From Paraburkholderia youngii (lineage in GTDB: Bacteria > Pseudomonadota > Gammaproteobacteria > Burkholderiales > Burkholderiaceae), in assembly GCF_013366925.1 (NCBI RefSeq), contig NZ_JAALDK010000001.1, positions 3,961,165-4,025,164 on the forward strand: a stretch of DNA of 64,000 bases, written 5' to 3'. Each line of letters begins with the position of its first letter. Positions within the stretch are counted from its first letter, which is position 1. Under the pieces are notes generated by a model. It was not told the origin of the DNA, did no database searches, and saw nothing but the letters and a program-made list of their open reading frames with translations. Shown one piece after another: positions 17,861 through 28,462 of this stretch. The position numbers were made by a program, and so were the translations under genes.

Positions 17861-18176
17861 GAGGCCTTCCTCGTTTGGTGCCGGATTTTTATTGAGATAA
17901 CTCGATTAACGTAGCACCGGTTTTCTTCTGGTCTTTGCACATTGCGGCGGACAGGACCGCACGCCATGTTGAAAAACAAGCCGCATGCAGACCGGAAGCC
18001 CTTATTCGGCGGGCCTCCGGCGAAGACTTGGTAATACTCCCAAGGGTCAACTCGAAAGTGTCATTGAGTGTTAAATTTACCTCATAAGAGGGCAAATAGC
18101 GTGACGGGCGCGGCCTTTTTTCCCAAGGCCGTTGCGTCGCCATGGCATGCGGCGAGTCCCGGGCAAACCCCAGTTT
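17861..18176. other. Non-coding region upstream of bamC and DUF2844
   Basis: About 315 bases without a convincing gene, less GC-rich than its flanks. A possible leftward frame (17889-18221) has no start signal, no family features and runs through the bamC promoter. The bamC promoter follows at 18177. I see no tRNA, repeat or known riboswitch here. Confidence 0.5.
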
Positions 18177-18206
18177 TTGCACACGCCTCGCCGGGACCGG
18201 TAAAAT
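18177..18206 (+). promoter_or_regulatory. Sigma70-like promoter of bamC
   Basis: TTGCAC (18177-18182), 18-base spacer, TAAAAT (18201-18206), about 54 bases before the bamC start. It supports independent transcription of bamC, which here has no dapA in front of it. Confidence 0.5.
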
Positions 18207-18259
18207 GTTGGGTTGATCCACGGAAACTTGCCGTGGCGTAGCGGAAGGATTCCCCGAAC

Positions 18260-19489
18260 ATGACTGATTTTCGTCTCACCAAGCGGTTTGCAGTAATGCT
18301 CATGGCAGGCGGGCTGGTCGCCGGCTGCGGTACCTCGTCGCCGACCAAAATCGACTATAGGAGCGACTCCCGTTCGAAGCAGGTATCGCTTGCCGTACCG
18401 CCGAACATGATCGACGAGACGGCCGATCAGCGTTCGCTGCCGCCGCAGGGCGGCGAAACCTCGCTGTCCACGCTGAAACAGGTGCAGGCGCAGGCGCCGG
18501 CCGGCGATGCGGTTGCGGTCGTGCCGCCCGTCCAGGGCATCCACATCCAGCGCGACGGCACCGAAAGCTGGCTCGTGATCGACAACAAAACGCCCGATCA
18601 GGCCTGGCCGCAAATACGCCGCTTCTGGCAGGAGCAGGGCTTCCTGCTCGTCGTCGACCAGCGCGACAAGGGCGTGATGGAAACCGACTGGAACGAAACC
18701 CACGCGCAGATCAACGACGGCTTTATCCGCAACACGCTGTCGAAGGCGATGGGCAACAGCTACGTGAGCTCGGAGCGCAACAAGTTCCGCACGCGTCTCG
18801 AAGCCGCGCCGAAGGGCGGCACCTACGTGTTCGTCAGCCAGAAAGGCATGCGTGAGGCGATCACCGGTACGAACAACGAGTCGACCCAGTGGCAACCCAA
18901 GCCGAACGACCCGGCGCTCGAGCAGGAATATCTGAAGCGCCTGATGGCCTCGCTCGCGCGGGCTGAATCGGGTGCGGGTGGCACGCAGAACGCCGAGCTG
19001 TCGCCTGCGGGCACGCAGATCGCGCCGAACGCGGCGACGGCGGGTGCGAAGTCGGCGACGGCCGCCGTTGTCGCGCAGAACGTCGCGCTGGCGGCCCAGC
19101 CGTCGACGCCGGACGTGGATTCGGCCAACAATACGTCGGCGCAGCTGTCATCGACCGAACTCACGCTCGGCGAGCCGTATGACCGTGCGTGGCTGCGCGT
19201 AGGCCTCGCGCTCGATCGCAGCAATTTCACGGTCGACGACCGCGACGTGAGCCGCGGCCTGTATTTCGTGCGCTACGTTGATCCGAAGGATATGTCGTCG
19301 GCCGAGCAGGGCTTCTGGAGCCAGGTCTTCCACGGCCGGAAGGAGAAGGTCGCCAAGGAGTATCGCGTGAACGTGCGCGCGGTGACGCCGAACCAGACCC
19401 GCGTGGCCGTGGTCGACGACAAGGGGCAAGTCGACGAAAGCTCGCAGGCCAAGCAGATCATGAGCCTGATGGCCTATCAGCTGCGCTGA
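18260..19489 (+). CDS. bamC: Outer membrane protein assembly factor BamC
   Basis: 409 residues from ATG at 18260, with GGAAGG upstream. The signal peptide has lipobox LVAGC (Cys ~24), so it is a lipoprotein of the BAM complex that stabilises BamD at the inner face of the outer membrane. The N-terminal flexible segment (SRSKQVSLAVPPNMI) is followed by two helix-grip-like halves: the first at ~85-230 (WLVIDNKTPDQAWPQIRRFW) and the second at ~295-409 (GEPYDRAWLRVGLALDRSNF). They are joined by an Ala/Thr-rich linker (~245-290). In many beta- and gammaproteobacteria bamC follows dapA; here the upstream gene is unrelated and divergent. Confidence 0.9.
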   Translation: MTDFRLTKRFAVMLMAGGLVAGCGTSSPTKIDYRSDSRSKQVSLAVPPNMIDETADQRSLPPQGGETSLSTLKQVQAQAPAGDAVAVVPPVQGIHIQRDGTESWLVIDNKTPDQAWPQIRRFWQEQGFLLVVDQRDKGVMETDWNETHAQINDGFIRNTLSKAMGNSYVSSERNKFRTRLEAAPKGGTYVFVSQKGMREAITGTNNESTQWQPKPNDPALEQEYLKRLMASLARAESGAGGTQNAELSPAGTQIAPNAATAGAKSATAAVVAQNVALAAQPSTPDVDSANNTSAQLSSTELTLGEPYDRAWLRVGLALDRSNFTVDDRDVSRGLYFVRYVDPKDMSSAEQGFWSQVFHGRKEKVAKEYRVNVRAVTPNQTRVAVVDDKGQVDESSQAKQIMSLMAYQLR

Positions 19490-19531
19490 TACGAGAGCCT
19501 CGCGGCCAACGCCGCCGGTTCGACGAAACAA

Positions 19532-19561
19532 CCGCCCGGAGCAATCCGGGCGGTTTTTTTT
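19532..19561 (+). terminator. Rho-independent terminator after bamC
   Basis: CCGCCCGGA (19532-19540), loop gcaa, TCCGGGCGG (19545-19553), then a run of eight T. It ends bamC and faces the convergent EamA gene. Confidence 0.9.
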
Positions 19562-19572
19562 CGACCGCGCCC

Positions 19573-20502
19573 TCAGGTATCCGCGCGCCGCCGGGTGCCC
19601 ACCCACGGCAGCCGCTTGATCACGCCGGTCGCCAACGCGGTCCCGACCAGAATCACCGCGCACCCCTCAAGCATGCCGGGCGACACCGTCTCGCCCAGAA
19701 ACAGCGCGCCCCACAGAATGCCGAAGATCGGAATCACGAAGGTCACGGTGATCGCGCGTGTCGGCCCGGCGACCGCGATCAGATGGAAGAACAGCATGTA
19801 CGCGATGCCGGTGCAGGCGACGCCGAGCGCGATCACCGCGCCCCACGCGCGCAGCGAGATCGGCGCGGCGGGCCAGTAGACCACCGCGAGCGGCAGCAAT
19901 ACGATCGTCGCGCCGATCATCGTGCCGGTCGCGACGCTGAGCGCGTCGACGCCAGTCAGGTGACGCTTCGTGTAATTGGCGGCGATGCCATAGAGCAGCG
20001 TGGCACCGAGCGCGGCGCCGGCCGCGAGTGCGACGGTGAGCGGCGAGGCGGCCGAGCCGTCCGGCGCCGCGATCTGGTCCCACACGAGCATCAGCACGCC
20101 GAGAAAGCCGACCACGAGGCCGAGCGTGCGCAGCGCGCTGAGCCGGTCGCGCAGCCACAGAAAGCCGACCAGCGCGCCCCACAGCGGCGCGCACGCATTG
20201 ATCACCGACGTGACGCCCGCCGACAGCGTCAGCTCGGCATACGCGAACAGGCAGAATGGCGCCGCCGAATTGAGGATGCCGACAACGAGCAGCGGCAACG
20301 CATGCGTGCGCAACACCGTGGCGGACTGTTGCAGCGGCCGTCGCGCGATCAGCACGATCGCGAGAAAGAGGGCGCCGATGCCGACGCGCAGCGCCATCAG
20401 CGGCGCGACGCCGAAGTCGGTCACGCCGACGCGGATGAACAGGAACGATGCGCCCCACAGGGCGGCGAGGATCAGCAGTTGCAGAAGGTTTCTGGCTTTC
20501 AT
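19573..20502 (-). CDS. EamA/RhaT-family DMT exporter
   Basis: 309 residues from ATG at 20502 (MKARNLLQLLILAALWGASFLFIRV), ten predicted membrane helices in two EamA repeats. The first includes SFLFIRVG and LWGALVGFLWLRDRLSALRTLG; the second has FFHLIAVAGPTRAITVTFVIPIFGILWGALFLGE, the typical C-terminal repeat. Members export amino acids, purines or other metabolites; the substrate cannot be predicted. A start at 20544 would add a polar tail lacking a ribosome site. It is single, convergent with bamC. Confidence 0.85.
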   Translation of the reverse strand: MKARNLLQLLILAALWGASFLFIRVGVTDFGVAPLMALRVGIGALFLAIVLIARRPLQQSATVLRTHALPLLVVGILNSAAPFCLFAYAELTLSAGVTSVINACAPLWGALVGFLWLRDRLSALRTLGLVVGFLGVLMLVWDQIAAPDGSAASPLTVALAAGAALGATLLYGIAANYTKRHLTGVDALSVATGTMIGATIVLLPLAVVYWPAAPISLRAWGAVIALGVACTGIAYMLFFHLIAVAGPTRAITVTFVIPIFGILWGALFLGETVSPGMLEGCAVILVGTALATGVIKRLPWVGTRRRADT

Positions 20503-20793
20503 TGGAATGGCGCCGCGCGCAGTTGAGTCGAGACGCCAGCTCATCCTAACAGTGCGATCGCGCGATTCGTTTCAATGCGGGATGAAACGGCAAGATCCGG
20601 GAGACGGCCGCGTCCGGGTAGGTCGATCGTAAACGCCGCGAGGGTGCGCGCCAAACGAGCAATTCTCACCGATATGTGAGAAAAATTGCGATGGGGCGGA
20701 GCGGTAGCGGGGACGGAATTGCAAACGGCGCCTGCGATGCGCGGGCGCCGTCCGAAACAATGTGAACTGCGTTGCGCCGTCAGCGGCGCGAGC

Positions 20794-22392
20794 TCAGTGC
20801 GGAATCATCCATTGCAGGAAGTTCTGCTGCGCCCACACGAGCACGCCGAGCAGCACCGTGAGCAGAATCGAATGTTTGAAGGTCTTGGCGAACACGACGC
20901 CTTCCTTGCCCTTCAACTCGGTGGTCGCGACGCCGGTCGAAATGTTCTGCGGCGAGATCATCTTGCCCATCACGCCGCCCGACGAGTTGGTCGCCGCCAT
21001 CAGCACCGGATTCAGATTGAGCTGCTTGGCCGCCACCACCTGCAGATTGCCGAACAGCGCATTGCCCGACGTATCGCTGCCCGACAGGAACACCGCGACC
21101 CATCCAAGGAATGCCGACACGAGCGGAAACACCGGCCCGACCGACGCGACTCCGAGGCCGAGCGTGTAGTTGAGGCCCGAGTAGTTCATCAGATACGCGA
21201 GGCCGACGATCGTCGCCACGGTCAGAATCGCGATGCGCGTTTGCACCCACGTGTCGGAGATCGCCTTGCCGAACTCGGCGGGGGAGAGCCGCACGACGAA
21301 CGCGGTGATGAGCGCCGCGACGAGGATCGCGGTGCCGGTCGCAAGCGGCTGGAAGTCCCAGATCGCGCCGTACGGCGTGTTGTACAGCGTGATGAACACG
21401 GCCTTGTCGAGACCCGGCCACGATACCTTGACGTCGCCGATCGTGAAGATCCTCGCGACCGTCCAGACGATCACGACAACCGACACGATGATCCACGGAT
21501 ACCAGCCCTGCACGCCGCCGATTTTGCCGCGCACCTCGTTGATGCGATCGACGTTGATCGCAAATTTCGGATCGGCGACGGGCTTCCAGACCCGCAGGAA
21601 CGCCACGGTCAGGATCAGCGAAACCAGCGAAGACAGCACGTCGGTCAGGCTGTAGTTCACGAAGTTCGAGACGACGAACTGGGTCAGCGCGAAGCTCAGG
21701 CCCGACACCAGCAGCACCGGCCAGATCCGCAGCATGTTGCGAAAGCCCGCGTACACGCCGATCACATAGAAGGGCAGCAGGACTGCAAAGAACGGCAATT
21801 GCCGCCCGACCATCTTGCCGAGCACATCGGACGGCAAATGCGTGACCGCGCCGAGGACCGTGATCGGCACGCCGAGCGCGCCGAACGCGACCGGCGCGGT
21901 ATTGAAGATCAGCGTGAAGACCAGCGCTTCGAGCGTTGGAAAGCCGAGCATGATCAAGAGTGAGCTCGTGATCGCGACCGGAGTGCCGAAGCCCGAAATG
22001 CCCTCGAGCAGCGCGCCGAACGAAAAGCCGACCACGACGAGCACGATGCGCCGGTCGTTCGGCAGGTTGTCGATCATCCACAGGCGGAAGGCCTCGAAGC
22101 GTCCCGAGCGCAGCGCGATGTTGTACAGCAGGATCGCGGTGAACACGATCCACATCACTGGCCAGATCGCAAAGACGACGCCGGCCGCGACCGAGTTGAA
22201 CGCGAGCCCGAGCGGAAACTGCCAGACGAAAATCGCTACGATCAAACCGACGATCAATCCCGCGAGCGACGCCTGCCACGCTGGCCTGCGCGCCCAGCCG
22301 AGCAGCGCGAGCACGACGATGATCGGCAGCGCGGCGACGATAAACGACGCAACAAGCGAATTACCGACTGGAGTGAGCAGTTGATGAAACAT
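20794..22392 (-). CDS. lldP: L-lactate permease
   Basis: 532 residues from ATG at 22392, preceded by GGAGAGGTG. About 13 membrane helices; LldP-family features include ALLEGISGFGTPVAITSSLL, TLIFNTAPVAFGALGVPI, LGWVAVFLSGSDTSGNALFG and NSSGGVMGKMISPQN. It imports L-lactate (also D-lactate or glycolate in some hosts) with protons. No lactate dehydrogenase gene or LldR is adjacent, unlike the E. coli lldPRD operon, so it stands alone. The frame extends to 22488 but the shorter start fits the family N-terminus. Confidence 0.92.
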   Translation of the reverse strand: MFHQLLTPVGNSLVASFIVAALPIIVVLALLGWARRPAWQASLAGLIVGLIVAIFVWQFPLGLAFNSVAAGVVFAIWPVMWIVFTAILLYNIALRSGRFEAFRLWMIDNLPNDRRIVLVVVGFSFGALLEGISGFGTPVAITSSLLIMLGFPTLEALVFTLIFNTAPVAFGALGVPITVLGAVTHLPSDVLGKMVGRQLPFFAVLLPFYVIGVYAGFRNMLRIWPVLLVSGLSFALTQFVVSNFVNYSLTDVLSSLVSLILTVAFLRVWKPVADPKFAINVDRINEVRGKIGGVQGWYPWIIVSVVVIVWTVARIFTIGDVKVSWPGLDKAVFITLYNTPYGAIWDFQPLATGTAILVAALITAFVVRLSPAEFGKAISDTWVQTRIAILTVATIVGLAYLMNYSGLNYTLGLGVASVGPVFPLVSAFLGWVAVFLSGSDTSGNALFGNLQVVAAKQLNLNPVLMAATNSSGGVMGKMISPQNISTGVATTELKGKEGVVFAKTFKHSILLTVLLGVLVWAQQNFLQWMIPH

Positions 22393-22610
22393 CACCTCTC
22401 CTTCGTTATTGTGTAATTCGACGCGGGAGATTGCGCATGACGGCGCGTCGCTCTGGCACGGCGGACGCTCGCGAGTGGCCTCGACCAAGCGGCGGCGCCT
22501 GATTTAAGCGGGTGCTGCGTGCAACCTTTCAAGAATAGAGCGCCATATCGGCGAGTCAAGCCGGGAAAGTACGGGCGGGTGTGCGCGGTGGCGGGCGAAC
22601 GAAAGACAGG

Positions 22611-23090
22611 TCAATGCCAATGGCCGCCCCAATGGCCGCCCCCATGGCCCCCCCAGTAGCCACCAATGCCGATCGCAATCGACGGTCCATAGTAGGCGGG
22701 ATAGCCGTAATAGGCGGGATAAGGATAAGCGGGCGGCGGATAGTAGGCGGGATACACCGGCGGCGCCACATACACGGGCGCGGCGGCTGCATAACCGGGC
22801 GGCATGTCCTGCGGCGCGACCTGCATTTGCGCCTGGGCTTGAGGCGTCTGCTGTGGATCGGTGGCCGGTGCGGTTTGGTCCGCTGTGGTCGCGGGCGCGG
22901 TCGAATAGTACGACGTGTAATAGCCCGCGGGATAGTAGCCGACGGGGTAATAGCAGCCGGCTAAAAACAGACTGGAGGCGAGCGCGGAAATCGCGGCGGC
23001 GGGCCGCGCGAACCTTGCGGAAAAACTGGATGCCTCGCGTGGCGTCGAGAGGCGCACCGCGCGAAGATGGGTGACGACGCGGGACTTCAT
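22611..23090 (-). CDS. Tyr/Pro/Gly-rich lipoprotein
   Basis: 159 residues starting MKSRVVTHLRAVRLST. The N-terminal segment ends in the lipobox FLAGC (~47), followed by YYPVGYYPAGYYTSYYS, a Gln/Ala/Pro-rich middle, a Pro-Tyr tract with repeated AYY/PAYYG units, and a C-terminus of GGHWGGH repeats ending in His. The DNA has short tandem repeats in step with these (22625-22760). Low-complexity surface lipoproteins of this kind occur in Burkholderia, and no function is assigned. A His/Gly tail could bind metals (inference). Confidence 0.6.
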   Translation of the reverse strand: MKSRVVTHLRAVRLSTPREASSFSARFARPAAAISALASSLFLAGCYYPVGYYPAGYYTSYYSTAPATTADQTAPATDPQQTPQAQAQMQVAPQDMPPGYAAAAPVYVAPPVYPAYYPPPAYPYPAYYGYPAYYGPSIAIGIGGYWGGHGGGHWGGHWH

Positions 23091-23334
23091 AACGCGCTCC
23101 TCGATGAACCGATGCCGCCTCGCGCGACGTCGTTATGAGGAGCTTACGCTTCTGCCGCGGCAGCGCTGTGGCAAAACCGCAACCGCATATTTCAGTCTAT
23201 TTCCACGCGCGCTGTCGGGACGAGGGCGCACCGCATTCGCGGCCCTCGTCAGTCCAGTGCGTGGTCGGAATAAATGGTTGGCTGTCCTGTATGAATCGTC
23301 AGACGCATCATCGGACGCAACGCTCGCTTGCCGC

Positions 23335-23559
23335 TCACTTGCCGATCTGGTTACCGATGACACCGCCCACGGCCGCGCCGCCCAACGTCGACAAGCCGCT
23401 GCCGCCGATCGCCGCGCCGGCCGCGCCGCCGACACCCGCGCCGATCGCGGTATCGCGTGTGCGTGGGGACATGTCGCCGCACGCCGCCACACCCGCGACG
23501 AGCGCAAGCGCGACTGCGACCGTGCCAAGACGAGTACCGAGTTGACGGATCGATTTCAT
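23335..23559 (-). CDS. Glycine-zipper 2TM lipoprotein
   Basis: 74 residues from ATG at 23559 (MKSIRQLGTRLGTVAVALALVAGVAAC). The lipobox VAAC is followed by GDMSPRTRDTAIGAGVGGAAGAAIGGSGLSTLGG-type glycine zipper repeats forming a hydrophobic hairpin, ending VIGNQIGK. It resembles OsmB/YmgG-type stress-induced outer membrane lipoproteins. Monocistronic, 474 bp from thiC on one side. Exact role unknown. Confidence 0.75.
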   Translation of the reverse strand: MKSIRQLGTRLGTVAVALALVAGVAACGDMSPRTRDTAIGAGVGGAAGAAIGGSGLSTLGGAAVGGVIGNQIGK

Positions 23560-23637
23560 GATGCTGACTCCCTTCGTTGTTGGAAGTAGTTGTTTCTTTC
23601 TGTCAGCACACAACGTGCCTGCTCGACGCGGCGGAAT

Positions 23638-23664
23638 AAAAAAAGCCCGCCATGCCGGCGGGCT
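23638..23664 (-). terminator. Rho-independent terminator of thiC
   Basis: On the minus strand AGCCCGCC (23664-23657), a five-base loop and GGCGGGCT (23651-23644) are followed by a U-run (23644-23638). It lies 45 bp after the thiC stop. Confidence 0.9.
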
Positions 23665-23709
23665 TCGATACTGCAGGGCGCTAGGTCGCGCGCGCGTCGC
23701 GCAAGCCGC

Positions 23710-25704
<1,995 letters not shown>

Positions 25705-25742
25705 CTAAGAGGTAAGGCTGTCGAGGCTGGTGCGAGATCCGT

Positions 25743-25840
25743 ACGCTTCCCTGCGCTGGCATTATCCAGATCAGGTTCAAAGGGTATTTCTCACCCACGC
25801 AACACGGACCTCCAGCTCCGCGCTACGCAGGACCCCCGCG
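25743..25840 (-). promoter_or_regulatory. TPP riboswitch (thi box) of thiC
   Basis: Minus strand contains the conserved thi-box elements: GGGGGTCCTGCG (25837-25826) at the start, GTGAGAAATACCC (25796-25784), then the core TTTGAACCTGATCTGGATAA (25783-25764) and closing GCCAGCGCAGGGAA (25762-25749). The order and spacing are those of the TPP aptamer. It precedes thiC by ~100 bases, so control of thiC translation or transcription by TPP is expected. Confidence 0.95.
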
Positions 25841-25988
25841 TTAGCAGCGCACACGATACACCGCCCGCCCGCGGTTTGGCAACCTGTCTGAGTGATTCAA
25901 AAAACTGGTCCAGATGAATCCAGACATCTCCTATGCTAATTTCGAGACCGCATCAGACAGGGCAATTTACAGCAATTGAACAGCCGGC

Positions 25989-26393
25989 TTACAGCGAAAA
26001 ATCGTCGGCGGCTTCGGGCTGATACAGAATTTTGTCGATCTTGAGCACTTGCTGATCGCCGCTGGGTGGCGTAAAGCTGATGCTCTCGCCGCGGCGCGCG
26101 CCGAGCAGCGCGAGGCCAGCCGGCGAGAATACGTTCAGCCGCCCTTGCGCGAAATCGGCGTTGGGCGGATAGACGACGGTCCACGTCATTTGTTCGCCGC
26201 TCGCCGAATCGATCAGCGTTGCTTGCGAGTTCATCGTGACGACGTCGGCCGGGATGTCGTGCGAGTCGACGATTACCGCACGTTCGAGCACGTCGTCGAG
26301 CATGTGCTGCAGCTTGGCGTTGGCGGCCGCATGTTTCTCGAGGCGGGTCACGTCGAGTTCGGTCAGATAGCAGGTTTTGATCTTCTTCATCAT
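25989..26393 (-). CDS. rnk: Nucleoside diphosphate kinase regulator (Rnk/GreA family)
   Basis: 134 residues from ATG at 26393 (MMKKIKTCYLTELDVTRLEKHA), with GGAGTCCTG immediately upstream. The N-terminal short coiled coil (ELDVTRLEKHAAANAKLQHMLDDVLERA) resembles Rnk. The C-terminal GreA/GreB FKBP-like domain shows MTWTVVYPPNADFAQGRLNVFSPAGLALLGARRGE. Rnk binds RNA polymerase and affects nucleotide pools and stress phenotypes; in Burkholderia these proteins are annotated as nucleoside diphosphate kinase regulators. The frame extends to 26618 but that part is basic, low complexity and unrelated to the family. Confidence 0.88.
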   Translation of the reverse strand: MMKKIKTCYLTELDVTRLEKHAAANAKLQHMLDDVLERAVIVDSHDIPADVVTMNSQATLIDSASGEQMTWTVVYPPNADFAQGRLNVFSPAGLALLGARRGESISFTPPSGDQQVLKIDKILYQPEAADDFSL

Positions 26394-26982
26394 CAGGACT
26401 CCGATAAGGCGGTGAAGGATGGCCGCGTGCGACGATCCCATGCGGGTGGTCGGCGGATGAGTGCGAATGGGAAAGCCCGGAGCCCGGCGACGCGGCCCCC
26501 GGGTATCGGCAGGCTGCGTCAGCGAGGGCGCCGGGCGGCGTGAAGCGGGAGCATTCGGGACGTCTCGCCGGGGCCGTGCGGCGCGACGCCCGCGCGCGCG
26601 CAGCCGCCTGCGCGGCATGGGCGCAAGCGGGCGAGAGCACGGAAAGTCGGACGACGCAGCGAAGTCACGGGCAAAACGACCAGGTGATGGGAATAGCGAA
26701 CGGCCGGTTGCCGCGCAGCAAAACGTGAAGCCCGCGACACCAGCGACGAAAGCTTGATGTTAGCACGCTGTCTCGGGCACTTCCGTTGGCGACATCGCGC
26801 TCCGTCGATCGGCCGTCTTTGTGCGGTGCCAGAAGAAAGCGACGTGATCCGCATTGCGTTCAAGCCAGTCAAAGGATTGCCGTTAAACAAAGTGCAGCGA
26901 AGGCCGCACTCCAGCGAAGCGATTCGCGGGATGGCGCGTGAATGGCGCGACGCGACTCGCGCCGATTGACAGAGAGGTGCAC
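26394..26982. other. 589-bp region without a convincing gene
   Basis: High-GC and Arg-codon-rich frames appear on both strands here, but none has a start signal, family motif or plausible composition. Possible promoters for rnk (leftward) and the fimbrillin-like gene (rightward) must lie here; I could not define them. No repeats or known RNA elements seen. Confidence 0.45.
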
Positions 26983-27441
26983 ATGAAAGCGGAAACAATG
27001 CGGTGGCGAACGTTCGGTCGCACAGCCGCGGTGGTGGCATTGCTTGCCGCGCCGCTGGCGGCGCCGGCGGCATCGGCGGTGACGGGCGGCGTGATCCGGT
27101 TCGTGGGGATGATCGTCGCACCGCCGCTGCAGATCAGCGCGGATACGGCGCCCACTGGCATCGCCGTCGATAGCGCGAGCGTGGCCGGTCAGCGCTTCTC
27201 GCGCACGGTGACGTTCAGCGCGCCGCCGGGCGTCGTCAGCGGGGCCGATGTCGCGCTCGAAGTGAACGGCGGCACGCAGTCGCGCGATCGGGTGGCAGCG
27301 CGTTTCGTCGATGGCGCCGGGCACGGCGTGGTGGCCCGCGACGGCCACTACGCGGTCGATCGCGCGGGCGGGGTGCTGTCGCTGAACGCGCGGCGCACCG
27401 TTACGGACACGCGCGTGACGGTAGTGGTTAGTTACGACTGA
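26983..27441 (+). CDS. Fimbrial-subunit-like exported protein
   Basis: 152 residues from ATG at 26983 (MKAETMRWRTFGRTAAVVALLAAPLAAPAASA), preceded by GAGAGGTG. After the signal peptide the start of the mature part, VTGGVIRFVGMIVAPPLQIS, resembles type 1 pilin N-termini (GTVxFxGxVV). The usual Cys pair is missing, and the protein ends in a beta-rich segment, RRTVTDTRVTVVVSYD, in the way pilins end in a final beta strand. No usher or chaperone gene is adjacent. It may be an orphan pilin-like periplasmic protein; moderate confidence in the gene, low in the family. Confidence 0.6.
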   Translation: MKAETMRWRTFGRTAAVVALLAAPLAAPAASAVTGGVIRFVGMIVAPPLQISADTAPTGIAVDSASVAGQRFSRTVTFSAPPGVVSGADVALEVNGGTQSRDRVAARFVDGAGHGVVARDGHYAVDRAGGVLSLNARRTVTDTRVTVVVSYD

Positions 27442-27493
27442 GTCGCGGCGAGCCTTGGCTCGCTACCCATGCCGGAAAAAAATTAAAAGAGGC

Positions 27494-27522
27494 TTGTCAT
27501 AACCGGCCGCGCGGTTCGACAA
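27494..27522. promoter_or_regulatory. 29-bp interrupted dyad upstream of DUF1223 operon
   Basis: TTGTC-2-AACCG-6-CGGTT-1-GACAA: two nested inverted arms ending 27 bp before the DUF1223 ATG. It could be an operator, an ECF-type promoter segment (the ATAACC / CGACAA strings recall SigF-type promoters, though the spacing is short), or an RNA hairpin. Role inferred only. Confidence 0.4.
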
Positions 27523-27549
27523 ACGTGCAGATTACGATCGGAGCACGTC

Positions 27550-28413
27550 ATGTCGACCGCGCACAATCGCTCGCTACTTCAGCGCTTTGCGACTTTTTCC
27601 AGGGCCGCCGCCGGCCTCGCGCTCGTTGTGCTGAGCGCTTCGGGCATCCGTGCGGCCGATGCGGCCGGGCCCCTATGCGCGACGCACAGCCCCGCGCACC
27701 GGTTAGCGCTCGTCGAGCTGTACAGCAGCGAGGGCTGCGATAGCTGCCCGCCCGCCGACCGTTGGCTCGGTCAATGGAAAAGCAACGGCGTCGCCCACGG
27801 CATCGTGCCGCTCGCACTGCACGTCGACTACTGGAACAGCCTCGGCTGGAGCGACCGGTTTTCCCAGCATCGCTTCACCGAACGTCAGGAGACGCTGACG
27901 CATCTCGCGGGTGCGCACACGATCTATACGCCGGAAGTGTTCGTCGCGGGCCGCGAGTTGCGCGACTGGTCGCAACGCGACAGTTTCGAGCGCCGCATCG
28001 ACGAACTCGTCGCCGCACCCGCGCAGGCCAATGTCGCGCTCGCGCTGAGCCCGCGTGCGCCCGGCGCGTTCGATGTCGATGCGCAGTTCAGCACGACGGC
28101 CGCCGCCATCACGGGTCCGTCGAGCGCCTATGTTGCGGTCTACGAGAACGCGCTGACGACGCAGGTCGGCGCGGGCGAAAACCGCGGCGCGACGCTGCAT
28201 CACGAACGGGTCGTCCGTGCCTGGTTCGGGCCCGTGCCACTCGTCGCCGGTCACGCGCGGATTCGTCAGGACATCGATCTACGCGAAGCGAGCGTCGACG
28301 CGAAAGCCGATCCGATCGACAACGCCGCCGACCGCTTCGGCGTGGTCGCGTTCGTCGAAAACGACGCGAGCGGCGACGTGCTGCAAGCGGCCGATCTTCC
28401 CGCGTGCCGTTGA
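27550..28413 (+). CDS. DUF1223 secreted thioredoxin-like protein
   Basis: 287 residues with signal peptide (MSTAHNRSLLQRFATFSRAAAGLALVVLS... cleavage near RAADA). The DUF1223 signature LVELYSSEGCDSCPPADRWL carries a CxxC redox motif within a thioredoxin-like fold. HVDYWNSLGWSDRFS and HTIYTPEVFVAGRE follow, typical of the family. First of four same-strand genes with small gaps (49, 75 and 93 bp) encoding a cytochrome b, an MsrP-like molybdoenzyme and a Met-rich peptide. This suggests periplasmic redox repair or oxidant defence. Confidence 0.85.
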   Translation: MSTAHNRSLLQRFATFSRAAAGLALVVLSASGIRAADAAGPLCATHSPAHRLALVELYSSEGCDSCPPADRWLGQWKSNGVAHGIVPLALHVDYWNSLGWSDRFSQHRFTERQETLTHLAGAHTIYTPEVFVAGRELRDWSQRDSFERRIDELVAAPAQANVALALSPRAPGAFDVDAQFSTTAAAITGPSSAYVAVYENALTTQVGAGENRGATLHHERVVRAWFGPVPLVAGHARIRQDIDLREASVDAKADPIDNAADRFGVVAFVENDASGDVLQAADLPACR

Positions 28414-28462
28414 TCGACATCGCACGCGCCGCATTCTCTACCGCTGCCCGAGGAGAGCCGCC

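Noticed and set aside
17889..18221. 110-codon minus-strand frame before bamC
   Set aside because: No start signal or motif and crosses the bamC promoter.
26461..26757. 98-codon plus-strand frame upstream of the fimbrillin-like gene
   Set aside because: Arg/Gly-rich, no start signal, no homology-like features.
26754..26969. 71-codon plus-strand frame
   Set aside because: No ribosome site and no recognisable features; kept as non-coding.
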